A DNA stretch of 64,000 bases, from positions 1-64,000 of the forward strand of contig CAMVEX010000002.1 in assembly GCA_947166625.1 (NCBI GenBank), in the 5' to 3' direction. The DNA is from an uncultured Clostridia bacterium. GTDB lineage: Bacteria; Bacillota; Clostridia; Oscillospirales; Acutalibacteraceae. The notes under the pieces are model-generated. The model worked only from the letters and a program-made list of their open reading frames with translations, had not been told where the DNA came from and did not search any database. Shown here piece after piece: positions 42,814-52,114 of the stretch. Position numbers and translations under genes: made by a program. Numbering within the stretch: position 1 is the stretch's first letter; each line of letters opens with the position of its first letter.

Positions 42814-43530
42814 ATGGCAGCAAACAGAGCAAAGAAAGAGAATATAATCACTATAGCGGTAGTTGTTTTTGCCGTTATACTCTCGGCGGTGGTGATTCTC
42901 GTTAAAACGGGCGTTATCGGCAAGCCGAGCAATGAGCCCTCCGAAGCTCAGGAGGGTATAGACTACGAGGTAGTTACCACCAAGGTGCTTAAAAGCGTGG
43001 TAAACGATCAGGGCGATGTGGAATATGTGTGGATCGACGAAGTCTATACGCGCCCGCTCCATTCATCAAATCACCGCTACCCGACCACCACCACTACGAC
43101 AAAGCCCACCACCGAGGATGATATGACCTATTTCATAGAGCAATCCGAGGTAGTGAATGTAACGGATGAGAACGGCGAGCAGGTGACGGATGAAAACGGC
43201 GAGCCCGTCACAAAGATAAATGTTGTCACCATAATAACCGACAAGAACGGTAAAACCACCACATCCAAGGATACCACGACGGAGACTACCACAGAGACAA
43301 CCAGCGAAAGAACGACCAAGATAGTTTATGTAACTGACCCGATCTTAAAGAAGCCCATAAAAAATATCAAGGGCGAATATATTGTATCCGGTGTTGAAAC
43401 CGAACCGGAAACAACCGCCCCGACGACTGCGAAACCGTCTTCGACAACGAAGCCGTCCACGACCAAAAAGCCTGCTTCGAGCGCCGAGGATGATACTGCA
43501 TCCTCCACAACGGCTCCCAAAAGCGAATAA
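42814..43530 (+). CDS. Thr-rich membrane-anchored protein of the glycogen operon
   Basis: A 238-residue protein of unknown function. It has a basic start, one membrane helix (ITIAVVVFAVILSAVVILV, about residues 12-30) and an exterior of about 200 residues with poly-Thr stretches (YPTTTTTTKPTTED, KDTTTETTTETTSERTT) and a Thr/Pro/Lys-rich tail. A short tandem repeat VTDENGEQ-VTDENGEP lies near residues 113-128. Such Thr/Pro linkers resemble wall-spanning or glycosylated segments, but no sortase or binding domain is seen. It sits 11 bases after glgD and 47 before glgA, an unexpected place for a surface protein. Confidence 0.65.
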   Translation: MAANRAKKENIITIAVVVFAVILSAVVILVKTGVIGKPSNEPSEAQEGIDYEVVTTKVLKSVVNDQGDVEYVWIDEVYTRPLHSSNHRYPTTTTTTKPTTEDDMTYFIEQSEVVNVTDENGEQVTDENGEPVTKINVVTIITDKNGKTTTSKDTTTETTTETTSERTTKIVYVTDPILKKPIKNIKGEYIVSGVETEPETTAPTTAKPSSTTKPSTTKKPASSAEDDTASSTTAPKSE

Positions 43531-43577
43531 AAATGTCCGCATCCAATGCGGCGCAAACAAAATTAAGGAATGATAAG

Positions 43578-44996
43578 ATGAAAGTTTTATATGCAGCAAG
43601 TGAAGCTCTGCCGTTTGCGGCAAGCGGCGGACTTGCAGATGTAGCCGGCTCTCTCCCCGGAGCGCTGCGCAAAAGAAAAACTGCGTGCAGAGTGGTAATG
43701 CCTCTCTACGGATCGGTGAGCGAGGAAATGCGCTCAAGCATGAAATTCATTACAAATATTATGGTGCCCGTTTCATGGCGCAGACAGTATTGCGGCATTT
43801 TTGAGGCTCACGCCAACGGCGTTGTGTATTATCTGCTCGATAACGAATATTATTTCAAGAGAAATTCTCTTTACGGCCATTATGATGACGGCGAGCGTTT
43901 TGCGTTTTTCTCAAGAGCGGTCCTTGAAATACTACCTTATATTGATTTCAAGCCCGATATAATTCACTGCAACGATTGGCAGACCGCCCTTATCCCAGTA
44001 TATTATTCCACGATGTATGCAAACCGCGAGGGATATACCGGGATCAAGACGGTATTTACCATCCACAATATCCAGTATCAGGGAATTTACGGAAAAGAGA
44101 TACTCGGCGATGTTTTCGGGCTCGGCGAGGAGCATTACAGCCTCGTTGAATTCGGCGACGATATCAACCTCATGAAGGGCGCCATCGAATGCGCCAATAA
44201 AGTGACGACAGTCAGCCACACTTACGCCGAAGAAACGCTCGATCCGTGGTTCAGCCACGGCCTGCATCCGATCCTTAAAGAGAGAAGCTACAAGCTCTCG
44301 GGCATCTTGAACGGTATAGACACGGATAATTACAACCCCGAGACGGATAAAGACATTCCGTTTAACTATTCGATAGATGATAAAAGCGGCAAGGCAAAGG
44401 ATAAAAACGCTTTGCAGGAGCTCTTTAATCTGCCGCAGAGACCCGACACCCCGATAATCGCCATGGTTTCGCGCCTTGTTTCTCACAAGGGACTTGACCT
44501 TGTGAAAAAGGTTATCTGGAATATCCTCGGCACTACAGATATGCAGTTTTTCCTTCTCGGCGCCGGAGATTGGGAATATGAGGCGTTTTTCAAAGAGCTT
44601 GCCGCGGCGTTCCCCGATAAAGTGGGGCTTCGTCTCGGATTCGTCCCCGATCTTGCGCGCAAGATCTACGCGGGCGCCGATATATTCCTTATGCCTTCAA
44701 AGAGCGAGCCCTGCGGTCTGTCGCAGATGGTGGCGCTCAGATACGGCACCGTCCCGATAGTCAGAGAAACGGGCGGTCTCAAAGATACCGTTACCGACAG
44801 CGGCGACGGCAAGGGCAACGGCTTCACCTTCAAGAGCTATGACGCTTATGATATGCAGGACGGTATCTGGAGAGCTCTCGGCGCATACAGCGACAAAGAC
44901 TACTGGGCAAAGCTCGTTGACAGAGCCATGAGATGCGACAACAGCTGGAGCCGCAGCGCCAAGGAATACATCAATCTTTACAAATCGATCGAGTAA
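43578..44996 (+). CDS. glgA: Glycogen synthase (ADP-glucose type)
   Basis: A 472-residue GT5 enzyme that extends alpha-1,4-glucan from ADP-glucose. The N-terminal ADP-glucose motif is KVLYAASEALPFAASGGLADV (a KVGGL-type loop in variant form, SGGLADV). HCNDWQTALIPVYY, TIHNIQYQG, LNGIDTDNYNPE and the C-terminal PSKSEPCGLSQMVALRYGT with the catalytic Glu are all present. The ATG at 43578 has AAGGAA 7 bases upstream; an in-frame ATG at 43533 lies directly after the preceding stop. The stop is 1 base from the next gene. Confidence 0.95.
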   Translation: MKVLYAASEALPFAASGGLADVAGSLPGALRKRKTACRVVMPLYGSVSEEMRSSMKFITNIMVPVSWRRQYCGIFEAHANGVVYYLLDNEYYFKRNSLYGHYDDGERFAFFSRAVLEILPYIDFKPDIIHCNDWQTALIPVYYSTMYANREGYTGIKTVFTIHNIQYQGIYGKEILGDVFGLGEEHYSLVEFGDDINLMKGAIECANKVTTVSHTYAEETLDPWFSHGLHPILKERSYKLSGILNGIDTDNYNPETDKDIPFNYSIDDKSGKAKDKNALQELFNLPQRPDTPIIAMVSRLVSHKGLDLVKKVIWNILGTTDMQFFLLGAGDWEYEAFFKELAAAFPDKVGLRLGFVPDLARKIYAGADIFLMPSKSEPCGLSQMVALRYGTVPIVRETGGLKDTVTDSGDGKGNGFTFKSYDAYDMQDGIWRALGAYSDKDYWAKLVDRAMRCDNSWSRSAKEYINLYKSIE

Positions 44997-44997
44997 T

Positions 44998-45624
44998 ATG
45001 AAAACCTACATCATATATCTTATCAGACACGCCGTCAATGAATTCGCGGATAAGGGCAGATATATCGGGCACACCGACGTCTCTCTCTCGGAAGAGGGGC
45101 GTGCCGAACTCAATCAGCTCAATGACAATTTCGGCTACCCCTATGTTGAAAGCGTTTTTTCGAGCCCTCTCAAAAGATGCACCGAAACCGCAAAGATCAT
45201 TTATCCCGAAAAGGAGCCCATAATAATCGAGGCTCTTTCCGAAATGAATTTCGGAGAATTTGAAAACAAGACCGCCGCAGATCTGCAGGGAAATGAGGAT
45301 TTTGCCCTCTGGCTCGAGGGAAAATCGGCTCCCCCATTCGGCGAAACAAGCAACGCATTCGGTCAGAGAGTCTGCGGAGCTTTTGAAAAAATCATAGACG
45401 GTATGATGAGGAGCGGGGTATTCACTTCCGCTGTAATCACCCATGCCGGGGTCATCGGCTCGATTCTCGCGGCATACGGCCTGCCTCAGGCACCGATGCA
45501 CGAGTGGTTTACCCCCAACTGTTGCGGCTATACGCTCAGAGTCGATCCCGCGCTGTGGATGAGAAATAAAAAATTCGAGGTGTTTGCAAAAATCCCCGAA
45601 GATTCTTCTTCCGGCACCTCATAA
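44998..45624 (+). CDS. Histidine phosphatase family protein
   Basis: A 208-residue phosphoglycerate-mutase-fold phosphatase. The catalytic RH motif is IRHAVNEF (His near residue 9; the usual RHGxT is varied). SSPLKRCTETAKII, the acidic EMNFGEFENKT and THAGVIGSIL with the second catalytic His follow. The substrate is unknown; relatives act on sugar phosphates, alpha-ribazole phosphate or peptides. Its place one base after glgA suggests a sugar-phosphate role. Confidence 0.83.
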   Translation: MKTYIIYLIRHAVNEFADKGRYIGHTDVSLSEEGRAELNQLNDNFGYPYVESVFSSPLKRCTETAKIIYPEKEPIIIEALSEMNFGEFENKTAADLQGNEDFALWLEGKSAPPFGETSNAFGQRVCGAFEKIIDGMMRSGVFTSAVITHAGVIGSILAAYGLPQAPMHEWFTPNCCGYTLRVDPALWMRNKKFEVFAKIPEDSSSGTS

Positions 45625-45639
45625 AACGAGGTTATAATA

Positions 45640-47004
45640 ATGTCAATAATCGAATCAAAATTTACCAAAGAAGATATCCACTCTTTTTCGGACAAGATAA
45701 TACAAAATTACTATATTTCCCCCGATAACTTCGCAAAATTCAATGTTAAAAGAGGTCTCAGAAATTCAGACGGCACCGGAGTAATGGCGGGTGTGACCAA
45801 AATATGCTCCGTTGAGGGATATTATATCGAGGACGGTGAAAAAACTCCGAAGGAGGGTCACCTCACTTATCGCGGCATAGAAATCACGGATATAGTCAAC
45901 GCCTGTATCAAAGAAAACAGATTCGGCTTTGAAGAAGTGGTTTGGCTGCTCCTTTTCGGCTCTTTGCCCACAAAAGGCCAGCTTGAATTCTTCAACAATA
46001 CTCTTGCCGATTGCCGCGAGCTTCCCGAGGATTTCATTGAGGATATGATAATGAAGGCTCCTTCGAGCGATGTGATGAATAAAATCGCCAGAAGCGTCCT
46101 CGCACTCTATTCCTTTGATAATAATCCCGACAGCACGGATCTCGACAATGTAATAAGGCAATGCATAAATCTTATAGCTCAGATTCCGCCTATTATGGCT
46201 TACGCCTATCAGGTCAAGCGCAGGCACTACTACCGCAAGAGTATGTATATTCATCCGCTTGTACCCGAATACAGCACGGCGCAGACAATTCTCCGCTCCA
46301 TAAGGCCTAACAAACAGTTTACCGATGAGGAAGCGAAACTTCTCGATATATGCCTTATTTGCCATGCCGAGCACGGCGGCGGAAACAATTCAACCTTTAC
46401 CGCCAGATCTCTCACATCAAGCGGAACCGACACTTACGCCGTAATATCCGGCGCGATAGGCGCGCTCAAAGGCCCGAAACACGGCGGCGCGAACAAAAAG
46501 GTTTCTCAGATGATAGAATTCATAAAGAATGATGTCGGCAATTATACCGATGAGGGTGCGATCAAGGATGAGCTTGTAAAAATCCTCGCAAAAGAGGCGG
46601 GCGACAGGAGCGGACTGATCTACGGTATGGGTCACGCTGTCTATACCCTTTCGGATCCGCGCGCCATGATCCTCAAAAAGAAAGCCGAGGAATTCTCTGC
46701 GGGGACGGAGTTTGAAGATGAATTCCGCCTTCTCTCCCTTATAGAGAAGCTCACGCCCGAGATAGTTTCTTCAGGCAAGGGGATCAACAAGGTGATGTGC
46801 GCCAATGTCGATCTTTATTCGGGGCTCATCTACAAAATTCTCAGAGTGCCCGACGATCTTTACACCCCCCTCTTTACCGTCGCCAGATCCGCAGGCTGGT
46901 CCGCTCACAGGATAGAAGAGCTCATCACCGGCGGCAGGATAATGCGGCCCGCATATAAAAATATCAACCCCAAGCATAAATATATTCCCATTTCAGACAG
47001 ATAA
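45640..47004 (+). CDS. Citrate synthase (citrate/2-methylcitrate synthase family)
   Basis: A 454-residue type II citrate synthase-like enzyme that joins oxaloacetate and acetyl-CoA. Catalytic motifs are visible: HAEHGGGNNSTFTAR (His near residue 247), GPKHGGANKKV (second His) and GMGHAVYTLSDPRA. The N-terminal extension of about 50 residues is family-typical. It gives the cell an entry to an incomplete TCA branch for glutamate synthesis. It lies 15 bases after the phosphatase gene and has an SD in GAGG. The methylcitrate reaction cannot be excluded. Confidence 0.92.
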   Translation: MSIIESKFTKEDIHSFSDKIIQNYYISPDNFAKFNVKRGLRNSDGTGVMAGVTKICSVEGYYIEDGEKTPKEGHLTYRGIEITDIVNACIKENRFGFEEVVWLLLFGSLPTKGQLEFFNNTLADCRELPEDFIEDMIMKAPSSDVMNKIARSVLALYSFDNNPDSTDLDNVIRQCINLIAQIPPIMAYAYQVKRRHYYRKSMYIHPLVPEYSTAQTILRSIRPNKQFTDEEAKLLDICLICHAEHGGGNNSTFTARSLTSSGTDTYAVISGAIGALKGPKHGGANKKVSQMIEFIKNDVGNYTDEGAIKDELVKILAKEAGDRSGLIYGMGHAVYTLSDPRAMILKKKAEEFSAGTEFEDEFRLLSLIEKLTPEIVSSGKGINKVMCANVDLYSGLIYKILRVPDDLYTPLFTVARSAGWSAHRIEELITGGRIMRPAYKNINPKHKYIPISDR

Positions 47005-47015
47005 GAGGCAATTTT

Positions 47016-47909
47016 ATGATAAAAAAATTCAGACCCGTTTTCACAAATCAGGCGATTGTGCTGGCTGCCGCTCTGCTGATCACCCTCCCTTTGAGGACAG
47101 TACAGCATCTGAGCAATATCGAGGCGGGTACGGGATTCTATAAAAGAATCGACGCCAATATCGTAATTTACGGAATATTGCTTGCCGCGGCAATGGCCTA
47201 TTTCATCGTGACCGCGTTTATGAAGAGAAAGAAAGTGATCCTCTCTACCGCTCCCGAAAAGCTTCCGGGATGCGGAGTGCTCGCCTTCCTTGCTGCCGCG
47301 GCGGTGGGATATTCCGCCTTTCTCGATTTCAAAGGTGCGGGCGAGGATGCTTCGGCATATACGGTTTCTTCGACCGTCACAAGCGCGGTAAACGGCCCGC
47401 TTGCCACTGTTCAGCTTGTTTTCGGCGGCCTTACGGCTGTGTTTTTCATCCTGCTGGCGATCGTTTTCCTCTCGGGAAAATCGGCTTCATCTTTTAAGCT
47501 TCTGTCGCTCGCTCCCGTTCTCTGGCTTGTGCTTAAGCTCGTAAGCAGGTTTACGCGCACGATTTCTTATATCAGAGTCTCCGATCTCGCAATGGAGATG
47601 ATAGCGGCAGTCTTTCTTCTGCTCTTCTTTATGGCGTTTGCCCAGACGAATTCAAATGTTGAAGCCAAGGGCAACGAATGGAAGCTTGCCGGCTTCGGAT
47701 TCCCCGCCGCTCTGCTCTGCCTCAATATGTTCATCCCGAGGCTTGTCACGGAGCTTTCATCCGGCGGCAGGACTATGTATATCCTCTCCCGCGCAGATTT
47801 TGCCGATCTCGCCGTCGCTCTGTTTATCATAGCCACCGTCCTCACGAGGATCTCGCCCGAAACGGCAAATATCACTGTTAAAACAACTCAAGGGGAAGCG
47901 GCGGAATAA
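47016..47909 (+). CDS. Polytopic membrane protein of unknown function
   Basis: A 297-residue protein with about eight predicted membrane segments (for example IVIYGILLAAAMAYFIVTAF, LVFGGLTAVFFILLAIVFL, AAVFLLLFFMAFA and FADLAVALFIIATVL). No catalytic or transport signature is recognised. It is embedded in the directon, 11 bases after citrate synthase and 3 before the AEC transporter. Confidence 0.7.
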   Translation: MIKKFRPVFTNQAIVLAAALLITLPLRTVQHLSNIEAGTGFYKRIDANIVIYGILLAAAMAYFIVTAFMKRKKVILSTAPEKLPGCGVLAFLAAAAVGYSAFLDFKGAGEDASAYTVSSTVTSAVNGPLATVQLVFGGLTAVFFILLAIVFLSGKSASSFKLLSLAPVLWLVLKLVSRFTRTISYIRVSDLAMEMIAAVFLLLFFMAFAQTNSNVEAKGNEWKLAGFGFPAALLCLNMFIPRLVTELSSGGRTMYILSRADFADLAVALFIIATVLTRISPETANITVKTTQGEAAE

Positions 47910-47912
47910 TCA

Positions 47913-48842
47913 ATGTTTTGGAAAAATGTATTTATTGCCGGAGATCAGGTCATAATCCTATACATAATGGCGATAATCGGAGTGATTGCCGCCAAAACCG
48001 GCATCTTTACGGAAAGCACGGGCAAGAAATGCACCGACCTTCTGTTTTATGTGATAACTCCGGCAAAAATACTTGAAAGCTTTTTTACTCTCGAATACAG
48101 CTCCGAGCATATCCGGGGGCTGTTTGCGGCTGTAGGCTGCGGGCTGCTTATGCACGCTGTTGCCGCGCTCGCGATAATGCCTTTTTTCAATAAATCGGCT
48201 CCCGAGCAATCCACGGTATATAAATTCGCCGCTATGTACGGCAACTGCGGATATATGGGCCTGCCCCTTGTGGATGCCGTGGTGGGCAAAGAAGGCGTTT
48301 TCTACTGCTCCGCCGTAATAATATCATTTCAGATCGTTTCGTTTACTCACGGCGTCTGGCTGATGACGAAGCATAAAGAGGGCAAATCAAAAATAGATTT
48401 GAAAAAGATAATTCTGAACCCCGGCGTGCTTCCCGTGTTTGTCGGCCTCCCCGTTTTTATGCTCAGCGTTGATCTGCCGAATCTTATAATGACTCCCGTT
48501 AAATCCATAGCAGGGATGAATTCGCCGCTTGCGATGCTGATATTCGGCACTTTTATAGCAAGCACGAATTTCAAATCAATATTCAGGCAGTGGCGCATCC
48601 TCTTCGTTGCGCTGTTTAAGCTGATATTCATGCCGCTCGCAATGATAGCCGCTCTCAAGCTAAGCGGCATAAGCGGCGCTCTCGCCACTACCCTGCTCAT
48701 CGCCTCGGCAACACCGAGCGCAAACAACACCATAATGTTTGCCGCGAAATATGATAACGACGCTTCTCTCGCCTCTCAGGCGGTTTCGGTGATCAGCTTC
48801 CTGTCGATAATCACGCTTCCGGTCATGATCGCGCTGCTATGA
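47913..48842 (+). CDS. AEC family (auxin efflux carrier-like) transporter
   Basis: A 309-residue membrane protein with about ten helices of the bile/arsenite/riboflavin transporter fold, AEC branch. The family pattern is visible in YGNCGYMGLPLVDAVVG (helix 4 region, after residue 105) and the discontinuous helix ASATPSANNTIMFAAKY near 270. Bacterial members move dicarboxylates or other organic anions; placement beside citrate synthase would fit, but this is inference. It overlaps the next gene by 4 bases. Confidence 0.87.
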   Translation: MFWKNVFIAGDQVIILYIMAIIGVIAAKTGIFTESTGKKCTDLLFYVITPAKILESFFTLEYSSEHIRGLFAAVGCGLLMHAVAALAIMPFFNKSAPEQSTVYKFAAMYGNCGYMGLPLVDAVVGKEGVFYCSAVIISFQIVSFTHGVWLMTKHKEGKSKIDLKKIILNPGVLPVFVGLPVFMLSVDLPNLIMTPVKSIAGMNSPLAMLIFGTFIASTNFKSIFRQWRILFVALFKLIFMPLAMIAALKLSGISGALATTLLIASATPSANNTIMFAAKYDNDASLASQAVSVISFLSIITLPVMIALL

Positions 48843-49630
48843 AAGAAATACTTGACCGGGCTTCGCCCCTGTGGGGGATATGCCCGTTTGTAAAAATCAA
48901 AGATAATCTCATTGAATGCAGGGCAAAAAGCCGTCTGCCCGTCAATTCGCGCAGCGTTATAATCACGGCTTTCCCATATCTGCTCGATGAAAAATATTAT
49001 AAAGACTCAAATATATCGAAGTATTCCGTCCCTGCGGACTATCATCCGATAATAACCGCGAGGCTTGATAAGGCCGCCGCGGAGCTGAGAGAAAAGTATC
49101 CCGGCTATGAATTTGAGGTGTTTGCCGATAATTCACCGATACCCGAAGTCCGTGCCGCGAGCATAGCGGGAATCGGCGTTATCGGGAGCAATTCTCTGCT
49201 TATTACCGAGAGATACGGCTCATTCGTCTTTCTCGGAGAGATAGTTACCGATATGCCCCTCGCCGCCGGGAACGGAGAAATAAAAGAATGTATCAAATGC
49301 GGCAGATGCACTGCCGCCTGCCCCGGCTCCGCCATAATCAACGGCAAAATAGACAGAGAAAAATGCCTTTCGCATATCACTCAAAAAAAAGGAATTCTGA
49401 CAGAGGAAGAAAAAAATATGATCCGCTCTTCGGGCTGTATCTGGGGATGCGACATCTGCCAGAATGTATGCCCGCTGAATTCGGGGGCAGATTTAACTCA
49501 GATAAAAGAATTTGAAGAAACCGCCAAAAACAGAGCGGACGCCGATACGCCGATCGAAGGCAGGGCATACGCCTGGCGCGGCGAAAAAGTAATACGCAGG
49601 AATTTAGAGCTTCAGAAGGAGAAAGAATGA
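48839..49630 (+). CDS. QueG-like 4Fe-4S protein (short epoxyqueuosine-reductase homologue)
   Basis: A 263-residue relative of epoxyqueuosine reductase. It has the central cobalamin/substrate domain with ADYHPIITARL, FADNSPIPEVRAA (the Asp corresponding to the QueG catalytic Asp) and GIGVIGSNSLLITERYGSFVFLGEIVTD. A double-cluster ferredoxin domain follows (CIKCGRCTAACPGSAI and CIWGCDICQNVCPLN). It is about 100 residues shorter than QueG because the C-terminal HEAT region is missing and the N-terminus is reduced. It may reduce a different substrate or be a minimal QueG. It overlaps neighbours on both sides by 4 bases. Confidence 0.75.
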   Translation: MKEILDRASPLWGICPFVKIKDNLIECRAKSRLPVNSRSVIITAFPYLLDEKYYKDSNISKYSVPADYHPIITARLDKAAAELREKYPGYEFEVFADNSPIPEVRAASIAGIGVIGSNSLLITERYGSFVFLGEIVTDMPLAAGNGEIKECIKCGRCTAACPGSAIINGKIDREKCLSHITQKKGILTEEEKNMIRSSGCIWGCDICQNVCPLNSGADLTQIKEFEETAKNRADADTPIEGRAYAWRGEKVIRRNLELQKEKE

Positions 49631-50535
49631 AAGCGACCGGCTTTGACAAATCAAATCATACTCACGCTCTTATCGCGGGCGCTCTCGAAGTCGGCAGATT
49701 TCCTCACGCCGCTCTTATCGAAGGAGGCACGCCCGATGAAAGGCGAAGCCTTGCGGCAAAAATCACCGCCGCCCTCCTCTGCCAGAATGATGAAATAATC
49801 CCCTGCGGGGAGTGTCACTCCTGCATAAAGGCTCTCGGAGGATTTCACCCCGATATTCTTTTTTACGAGCCCAAAAGAAATCCCAAGACCGCCTCAAAAA
49901 CGGCAAATTATTATGTTGATTACATAAGAGAAATCAGAGATTCCTCTTTCATCATACCGATGGAAGCCGACACCAAAATCGCGGTCCTCTGCGAAGCCCA
50001 GCTTATGAATGAGCAGGCGCAGAATGCTTTCCTCAAAATTCTTGAGGAGCCACCCGAATTCGCGGTTTTTATATTGCTTTCATCCACAAAATCGGTGTTT
50101 CTCTCCACCATCCTCTCAAGGGTCACCGTCTATACCCTCTCATCGGACGCGGCGGAAACGGACAGCGATATTCCTTATGAAAATGCGCTGGCGGCTGCTC
50201 AAAGCGTTGCTCGGGCGGTGGTAGCGGATAATCATTTTGAAATTGTCAGAGCAGCCGGTGTGTTTGACAAAAATCAGGAACTTCTAAAGGCGTCTCTCCC
50301 TCTCATGAGCGAAATTTTTGTGAAAGCACTCAAAATCAAATATTCAGCCCTGAACGGCGAAGCCGGCGATGAAGTGAGCGAACTGCTCTCAAGGCGCCTT
50401 TCAAGAAGGACCCTGTTAAAGCTTACAGATTATGTGAATCTCATATCCGATTCACTTTCGATAAACGCAAATCCCAATCTTACAATAACGAGGCTCTGCA
50501 CCTTATTCAAAAACGCCTCGAATGAACAGGAGTAA
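49627..50535 (+). CDS. holB: DNA polymerase III delta' subunit (clamp loader)
   Basis: A 302-residue AAA+-fold protein. A degenerate Walker A (IEGGTPDERRSLAAKI) is typical of delta'. The zinc-binding module is CGECHSCIKALGGFHPD near residue 60. EIRDSSFIIPMEADTKIAVLCEAQLMNEQAQNAFLKILEEPPE is the classic sensor region, and the SRC-like loop reads LSRV. It is a clamp-loader stator at the replication fork. The neighbouring ricT matches the holB-ricT order known from Bacillus. Confidence 0.92.
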   Translation: MKATGFDKSNHTHALIAGALEVGRFPHAALIEGGTPDERRSLAAKITAALLCQNDEIIPCGECHSCIKALGGFHPDILFYEPKRNPKTASKTANYYVDYIREIRDSSFIIPMEADTKIAVLCEAQLMNEQAQNAFLKILEEPPEFAVFILLSSTKSVFLSTILSRVTVYTLSSDAAETDSDIPYENALAAAQSVARAVVADNHFEIVRAAGVFDKNQELLKASLPLMSEIFVKALKIKYSALNGEAGDEVSELLSRRLSRRTLLKLTDYVNLISDSLSINANPNLTITRLCTLFKNASNEQE

Positions 50536-50537
50536 TT

Positions 50538-51401
50538 ATGGCAGAAATAGTAGGAATCCGTTTCAAAGAAATCGGCAAGGTTTATTATTTCGACCCCGAC
50601 GGCTCGGCCTTCCGCAAGGGGGACCATGCGATAGTTGAAACGGTCAGAGGAATAGAATGCGGCGAAGTCGCGATCGAAAACAAAGAGGTCAACGAAGACG
50701 AGATCGTAAAGCCCCTCAAAAAAATACTCAGACCCGCAAGCGAGGCTGATGTAAAGGTATATAACGAAAATAAGAAAAAAGAGGTCGAAGCGGAAACAAT
50801 CTGCAAAAAAAGGATAGAAGCGCACGGCCTTGAAATGAACCTTGTTGATGTGGAATACACTTTTGACAGGGGCAAGATCATCTTTTATTTCACCGCGGAC
50901 GGCAGAGTCGATTTCAGAGAGCTTGTCAAAGACCTCGCGGGTATATTCCGCACAAGGATTGAACTCCGCCAGATAGGCGTAAGAGATGAGGCAAAAATGA
51001 TAGGCGGTCTCGGGATTTGCGGCAGGCCGTTTTGCTGCAGCAGTTTTCTCGGAGGCTTCCAGCCCGTTTCGATAAAAATGGCCAAAGAGCAGGGTCTTTC
51101 GCTCAATCCCGGCAAAATCAGCGGAGCCTGCGGCAGGCTTATGTGCTGCCTCAAATATGAGCAGGATGCTTATGACCATCTGCTTAAAATCACCCCGAAA
51201 CCCGGCGCGATAGTAAAAACCGCCGACGGCCGCGGTACCGTCACGGAAATAAGCCTGCTGACAGGTAAGATAAAAGTCCTGCTCGACAGCAATCCCGCTG
51301 GCATCCCCAAATCCTATAACCGCAAGGATATCAAGCTCATCAAGGACGCTCAGATAAAGATAGAAAAAGAGGAGCTTGACGCACTCAAGGATATTGAGTA
51401 A
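50538..51401 (+). CDS. ricT: PSP1-domain protein RicT (YaaT family)
   Basis: A 287-residue PSP1-family protein. In Bacillus, RicT joins RicA and RicF in an iron-sulfur complex that activates RNase Y and favours sporulation and competence. The C-terminal cysteine set is intact: GICGRPFCCSSFLGGF and ISGACGRLMCCLKYE. It follows holB by 2 bases, the conserved neighbourhood. Its known partner enzyme RNase Y is also in this window (15066-16625), although in another operon. Confidence 0.93.
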   Translation: MAEIVGIRFKEIGKVYYFDPDGSAFRKGDHAIVETVRGIECGEVAIENKEVNEDEIVKPLKKILRPASEADVKVYNENKKKEVEAETICKKRIEAHGLEMNLVDVEYTFDRGKIIFYFTADGRVDFRELVKDLAGIFRTRIELRQIGVRDEAKMIGGLGICGRPFCCSSFLGGFQPVSIKMAKEQGLSLNPGKISGACGRLMCCLKYEQDAYDHLLKITPKPGAIVKTADGRGTVTEISLLTGKIKVLLDSNPAGIPKSYNRKDIKLIKDAQIKIEKEELDALKDIE

Positions 51402-52114
51402 TGATATATAACGCTCAAAATATAATAAATTTCAGAGATCTTGACGGTTTCAAAAGCCGTTACGGAGTGACAAACGGCAAGCGGGTATTCAGATGCGGTA
51501 TTCCGAAAGATCCGACAGACGAAGACACAGCGCTTCTGAAAAAGCTCGGGATCAGGACGGTAATAGACCTCAGAGGCAAAGACGAAGTGTCTCAGGCGCC
51601 GTCGTTATTTGAAAACAACTCCGAATTTTTTTATTATAACATTCCCCTGCTCGAAGCGAACCCCGCACTGAATGATGTCAGGCTTCCGATATGGAAGATG
51701 TATGCCTTATCACTCACGGAATACGCAGACGGATACAGAGATCTGTTCAGACTTATGGGAAACCTTGACGAGCCGTTTCTCTATCACTGCTTTTTGGGCA
51801 AAGACAGAACGGGGCTGGTATCCGCCCTGCTGCTCGGCGCCGCGGGAGTTTATGAGGATGAAATAATCAATGACTATACTCCGTCTTTTGATCTTATCAA
51901 GCCTTTTATCGACCGCGAAATCGAAAACGATACGGGGCTGATATGGGATCAGGATATTTCAAGGCTGCAATCAAACGCCTCTTATATCCGCGATACTCTT
52001 GAATATCTCAGGCGCGAACACGGCGGGATAAACGGATATCTGCTCAAAACCGGCCTCACTCAAACCGAAATCAACAAAGCTGCAAATAATTTATTTAAGG
52101 AGAATATATTATGA
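51401..52114 (+). CDS. Protein tyrosine/serine phosphatase (DSP-like)
   Basis: A 237-residue phosphatase with the Cys-based active-site loop HCFLGKDRTG (CX5R, near residue 130). The NFRDLDGF N-terminal motif and TVIDLRGKDE strand are typical of the bacterial tyrosine-protein phosphatase (Y_phosphatase3) group. It shares a base with ricT and 4 bases with the next gene. Targets are unknown; relatives act on phosphoproteins or phosphoinositides. Confidence 0.85.
   Translation: MIYNAQNIINFRDLDGFKSRYGVTNGKRVFRCGIPKDPTDEDTALLKKLGIRTVIDLRGKDEVSQAPSLFENNSEFFYYNIPLLEANPALNDVRLPIWKMYALSLTEYADGYRDLFRLMGNLDEPFLYHCFLGKDRTGLVSALLLGAAGVYEDEIINDYTPSFDLIKPFIDREIENDTGLIWDQDISRLQSNASYIRDTLEYLRREHGGINGYLLKTGLTQTEINKAANNLFKENIL

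Noticed and set aside
43081-43320. Thr-rich ACC/ACG repeats as a tandem DNA repeat
   Set aside because: They encode a Thr-rich protein linker in frame and have no regular period.
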